Assembly (NCBI GenBank): GCA_018701055.1
Contig: JABIUH010000405.1
Coordinates: 1-8,915 of the forward strand
From: Woeseia sp.
Lineage (GTDB): Bacteria > Pseudomonadota > Gammaproteobacteria > Steroidobacterales > Woeseiaceae
DNA: 8,915 nucleotides
Direction: 5' to 3'
A model generated the notes under the pieces. It was given only the letters and a program-made list of their open reading frames with translations, was not told where the DNA came from and did not search any database. A program made the position numbers and the translations under genes. Below are positions 6,339-8,915 of this stretch, in pieces (position 1 is the stretch's first letter; every line of letters starts with the position of its first letter).

Positions 6339-6703
6339 ATGACCCCAGAATCCGAACTAATTGTTGATGCGAGTTTTCCTGACGTATGGAAAATTTTTAT
6401 TGATGTAGATCAAAGGGCGCGATGGCAGCAATCTTTCAGCGCGTATGAAAAGATATCAGGCACTGTAGGACAACCCAGATCTGTTGGTGAAATAACGCTG
6501 GTTGAGAAGGATCGGCAACGAGTGTTAACCGAGAGAATTACAGAGCGTCGCGGAGAAAGTTTCTCGCGGCAACTTATGCCTCTGATGAGGGAACCTTATT
6601 GTTCGTACATCAATTTGAAGCAGTGAATGAGAGCCGGATCGAGGAAGGTATGCAAAGATTCAAACTATTGCTCGAATCCGACCTAGCGGGAGCAAACCAT
6701 TGA
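6339..6703 (+). pseudogene. SRPBCC-family (START/polyketide cyclase-like) gene, frameshifted
   Basis: The frame from ATG 6339 encodes an SRPBCC start: SELIVDASFPDVWKIFIDVD, RWQQSFSAYEKISG, and GEITLVEKDRQRVLTERITE, ending in ESFS. It then leaves the family and stops at 6626. From about 6569 another frame resumes the fold with ATYASDEGTLLFVHQFEAVN and ends EGMQRFKLLLESD...H at TGA 6701-6703. Removing two bases from the CGCG at 6565-6568 would give FSATY, which matches the family's FSGTY-like step, so a 2-bp CG insertion is the simplest cause; a 1-bp deletion is also possible. The repaired protein would be only about 120 residues against the usual 140-150. The stretch normally between FEAV and the final helix is missing, suggesting an additional internal deletion. 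SRPBCC proteins bind hydrophobic ligands. Its final TGA still overlaps the Nudix start, showing it was the first gene of the operon. Confidence 0.75.
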
Positions 6704-7224
6704 GCTGGAAGAGACTGAAATCGGCAGTTGTATACGATAATCCATGGATTACCGTGTTCGACGAAAAAGTACTGAATCCGAATGGTGGTGAATCGCAATA
6801 TGGGCGGGTTCATTTCAAAAGCAAAGCAATCGCAATTGTGCCGTTGGACGAAGACGGCAACACCTGGCTCGTCGGTCAGAATCGGTACACAACCGATGAA
6901 TACAGCTGGGAAGTACCGATGGGTGGCTCCGATGCCGGTGAAGACCCAATCGATACAGCCAAGCGAGAATTGAAAGAGGAAACCGGATTAACCGCCGGCA
7001 AACTAGAACAAATCATGCGACTTCATCCAAGCAACTCTATTACGGATGAAGAAGGCTTTGTTTTCGTCGCCACGAATCTAGAGCAGGGTGAAACGGATTT
7101 CGATGATGATGAAAAATTGCAGGTTCGTAAACTGTCACTCGTAGATGCAATTGAAATGGTTAAGAGGAACGAAATAACTGACGCGATAAGCGTTGCTGCA
7201 TTGCTTCGGGTCGTAACCAAATGA
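6700..7224 (+). CDS. Nudix hydrolase, ADP-ribose pyrophosphatase-like
   Basis: A 174-residue cytoplasmic Nudix hydrolase, which cleaves nucleoside diphosphates linked to another group using divalent metal. The Nudix box GX5EX7REUXEEXGU is complete at residues 75-97: G75, E81, R89-E90, E93-E94 and G96-L97. The preceding RYTTDEYSWEVPMGG (62-76) and the downstream LHPSNSITDEEGFVFVA (108-124, with P110) resemble the ADP-ribose/ADP-sugar pyrophosphatase group, so ADP-ribose or a related ADP-sugar is the best substrate guess, not a certainty. The start is TTG 6700, overlapping the SRPBCC stop as TTGA, with a GGGAG site 8 nt upstream. No ATG occurs before codon 74, inside the fold. The stop overlaps the next gene's ATG (ATGA), so all three genes are translationally coupled. 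Confidence 0.92.
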   Translation: MSWKRLKSAVVYDNPWITVFDEKVLNPNGGESQYGRVHFKSKAIAIVPLDEDGNTWLVGQNRYTTDEYSWEVPMGGSDAGEDPIDTAKRELKEETGLTAGKLEQIMRLHPSNSITDEEGFVFVATNLEQGETDFDDDEKLQVRKLSLVDAIEMVKRNEITDAISVAALLRVVTK

Positions 7225-8198
7225 GGAGAAGTAATTTGAGTTTCTCAGGTAGCACCTCCGGAAAAGTTTTCCTGGCGACGGCTGTTCTGATTGCGCTTGC
7301 AAGTACCATCGTGTGGCAACGCCACTACTTAATACTAAACGTAATGGCGAGCGGTGAACCGCCTGCTCTGTTGGAAACGTCAGCGGAACACATTAGTAGT
7401 CGTTGGTACGACGAATACTTTATCGTTGAAAATATCGATGAACGTACGTTCGCTATCGGCGAGCCACTGTACTATCAGCAGAATTTCAGCTATCTGATTG
7501 TCGGTAATGAACGCGCTGTACTATTCGACGCTGGACCTGGTTATCGAGATATTCGGGCCGTAGCCGAGTCATTGACAGAATTACCTATTACCTTTGTACC
7601 TTCGCACTTTCATTATGATCACACCGGGAATCAAGTAACGTTCGAGCGTGTTGCTGTTGTGGATCTGCCGCGTTTGCGCAGTCGAGCAAAGGACAACCAA
7701 TTAACGCTAACGTGGTCCGAGCATTTGGGTTCGATGGAAGGTATTGAAACTCCTACCCTGCATATTACTGAATGGTTACCCATCGGTAGTGAGATTGACT
7801 TAGGGGGAAGAAAACTTCGGGTACTATACACACCGGGTCACACGAATGATTCAATTTCACTCCTCGACACATCGAACGGATTATTATTTTCCGGCGATTT
7901 TATTTATCCCGGACCGCTGTATGCATTTTTGCCTAACAGCAGCCTAAAAGAGTATCTCGAGGGTTCCAATAACATATTACGAGAAACAGAAACCAACAAT
8001 CCGATATTCGGGGCTCACCGAGACAGTCCACCTGGAATCCCAACGCTGAGTACGGCGGATGTTTTGGCTTTACAGCGAACGCTGATATCGATCAGAGACG
8101 GTGCCGCAACGGGTGAAGGACTGTACCCACGCACTTATAAGGTAAACGAACGAATCGACCTCCTCACCGAGCCTCCGTTGTTGCAAGACTGGCGCTAG
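7221..8198 (+). CDS. Membrane-anchored metallo-beta-lactamase-fold hydrolase
   Basis: A 325-residue MBL-fold hydrolase. Residues 15-32 form a single N-terminal hydrophobic segment after a basic MRRSN start, so the domain is probably anchored in the inner membrane and faces the periplasm. The zinc-site residues are complete: H129, H131, D133 and H134 in SHFHYDHTG, H207 in TPGHT, D226 in FSGDF, and H266 in GAHR. This is a two-metal glyoxalase-II/Zn-hydrolase-like site. The substrate is unknown, and nothing indicates a beta-lactam substrate. Two starts are possible. ATG 7221 overlaps the Nudix stop (ATGA) but lacks a good ribosome site. TTG 7236 has AGGAG 7 nt upstream and would shorten the protein by five residues without touching the anchor. 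It is the last gene of the SRPBCC-Nudix-MBL operon; no clear terminator follows. Confidence 0.9.
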   Translation: MRRSNLSFSGSTSGKVFLATAVLIALASTIVWQRHYLILNVMASGEPPALLETSAEHISSRWYDEYFIVENIDERTFAIGEPLYYQQNFSYLIVGNERAVLFDAGPGYRDIRAVAESLTELPITFVPSHFHYDHTGNQVTFERVAVVDLPRLRSRAKDNQLTLTWSEHLGSMEGIETPTLHITEWLPIGSEIDLGGRKLRVLYTPGHTNDSISLLDTSNGLLFSGDFIYPGPLYAFLPNSSLKEYLEGSNNILRETETNNPIFGAHRDSPPGIPTLSTADVLALQRTLISIRDGAATGEGLYPRTYKVNERIDLLTEPPLLQDWR

Positions 8199-8239
8199 CG
8201 ACATCTGCTTTCAGCCAAGAATGTTGAAGACAGCAATAT

Positions 8240-8269
8240 CGTCGTTTCGAGCGCAGCGAAGCAATCCAG
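8240..8269 (-). repeat. Third copy of the dispersed intergenic repeat
   Basis: On the plus strand it reads from CGTCGTTTCGAG to GCAATCCAG, the 30-base short form of the repeat at 259-338, in opposite orientation and with two changes in the CGTCATTGCGAG end. It lies 42 nt after the MBL stop codon. Confidence 0.7.
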
Positions 8270-8290
8270 TTTGATCAACGGGGATAATTG

Positions 8291-8407
8291 AGGACGCTCT
8301 CTATTTATCCCAACTACGATAGAAATAAATAGAGGGAAAAATTGTGGCTGTCCTTTTTACTTACCCAAATTTTAGGAGATAGTTGACTGAATTAAGGTCA
8401 CTGTCCC
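8291..8407. repeat. Cluster of three degenerate ~20-bp GGAC-type motifs and a 10-bp inverted repeat
   Basis: The gene-free stretch 8199-8415 holds three related motifs. One is at 8291-8310 (+), AGGACGCTCTCTATTTATCC. The second is at 8335-8354 (-), AGGACAGCCACAATTTTTCC, with 14 of 20 positions equal to the first. The third is at 8389-8407 (-), GGGACAGTGACCTTAATTC, which shares GGACAGnnAC with the second. A separate 10-bp inverted repeat, CTCTATTTAT (8299-8308) and ATAAATAGAG (8325-8334), lies among them. They look like worn copies of a small mobile palindromic element; no transposase is present. Apart from these and the 8240-8269 repeat, I see no gene or terminator in the stretch. Confidence 0.5.
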
Positions 8408-8415
8408 TATAACTT

Positions 8416-8915
8416 CTAGAATTTTGCGCGAATGCGATCACCTTTGATCGTCCTGGTCCGGCTTTCGCGCCAGATAACCAGGCCATTCGAGGCGATGACG
8501 ACTGCTGCACCCGCCAGCACCGCAGGTAACGGCCAGTCATTCCAGATTAGCCAACCGAAGAATGTCGCCCAGACGATACCACTGTAATTGAAAACGGTCA
8601 CGATAGCGGCCGGCGCATTACGGAAAGCAACTGACAATAGCCATTGCGCGGCCGCCCCGGACAGTCCCAGGCCCAGCAGCAACGGCAACTCGGCTACTGT
8701 CGGTGTCACTGCAACAAAAGGCAGCGGCAACGCCGTAACCAACGTGCCGATCACGAGAAAATAAAAGGCCACCGTTTCCGGACGCTCAAATTTTCCGAGG
8801 TAGCGCAAAATAATTTGAAGCGTGGCATGCATAAGTGCCGCGATAAGGGCAACAGTGACTCCGAGCCCGTTTACGCTCCCTGCAGGTCCGGTCATGATCA
8901 CAACACCGATAAAGC
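8416..8915 (-). CDS. DMT-superfamily (EamA) transporter, C-terminal part (partial)
   Basis: The frame is open to the window edge, so the N-terminal half is missing; the GTG at 8901 is internal, because FIGVVIMTGPAG runs continuously from 8913. About 166 residues remain and contain one EamA repeat: VTVALIAALMHATLQIILRYL, YFLVIGTLVTALPLPFVAV, LLLGLGLSGAAAQWLLSVAF, the typical AFRNAPAAIVTVFNYSGIVWATFFGWLIWNDWP block, and a last helix AVLAGAAVVIASNGLVIWRE followed by a basic tail and TAG at 8416-8418. Such proteins are ten-helix inner-membrane metabolite or drug exporters; the substrate is not predictable. It converges with the MBL gene, with 217 nt of repeat-bearing sequence between them. Confidence 0.9.
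   Translation of the reverse strand, partial: FIGVVIMTGPAGSVNGLGVTVALIAALMHATLQIILRYLGKFERPETVAFYFLVIGTLVTALPLPFVAVTPTVAELPLLLGLGLSGAAAQWLLSVAFRNAPAAIVTVFNYSGIVWATFFGWLIWNDWPLPAVLAGAAVVIASNGLVIWRESRTRTIKGDRIRAKF

Noticed and set aside
6560..6572. Programmed ribosomal frameshift in the SRPBCC gene
   Set aside because: There is no slippery heptamer or downstream pseudoknot, and the family is not known for recoding; together with the apparent deletion, mutation or assembly error is more likely.

Overview
The window is a chromosomal segment of about 50% G+C, most likely from a gammaproteobacterium, probably a free-living or marine one. The case rests on the left edge, which carries the last 25 codons of a sigma-32 (RpoH)-type factor, on a DUF3465 protein and a glycine-zipper OmpA lipoprotein, and on several TTG starts with purine-rich ribosome binding sites. 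The exact lineage cannot be read from the sequence.

Layout. 1-79: 3' end of rpoH (+). 105-132: strong hairpin terminator. 131-365: a decayed partial copy of the neighbouring DUF3465 gene, then two tandem copies of a widespread intergenic repeat. 366-695 (-): intact DUF3465 gene. 745-778: terminator. 797-1471 (-): OmpA/glycine-zipper lipoprotein. 1741-2208 (+): Mpo1-like (DUF962) membrane protein. 2275-3465 (+): glutaryl-CoA dehydrogenase. 3470-3509: perfect 17-bp inverted repeat. 3524-4843 (+): DinF-type MATE transporter. 4827-6194 (-): a second, different MATE transporter whose 3' end overlaps the first by 17 nt. 6339-6703 (+): frameshifted SRPBCC gene. 6700-7224 (+): Nudix hydrolase. 7221-8198 (+): membrane-anchored metallo-beta-lactamase-fold hydrolase. 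8199-8415: gene-free stretch with repeat remnants. 8416-8915 (-): C-terminal half of a DMT/EamA transporter, cut by the window edge.

How the genes work together. Most are stand-alone housekeeping or accessory genes: envelope (OmpA lipoprotein), lipid alpha-oxidation (Mpo1-like), lysine/tryptophan/aromatic catabolism (GcdH) and export (two MATEs, DMT). The clearest operon is SRPBCC-Nudix-MBL, joined by two successive 4-nt stop/start overlaps (TTGA and ATGA). Its first gene appears broken by a 2-bp insertion-type frameshift and probably also a deletion, although its original stop still couples to the Nudix start.

No CRISPR array, complete insertion sequence, prophage, defence system or RNA gene was seen. 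The most notable points are gene decay (DUF3465 remnant, SRPBCC frameshift), convergent overlapping MATE genes, a Mpo1-like protein with a changed conserved histidine, and intergenic repeat families. I found nothing that amounts to a convincing undescribed system; the coupled Nudix and anchored-MBL pair is the best candidate for an uncharacterised pathway.
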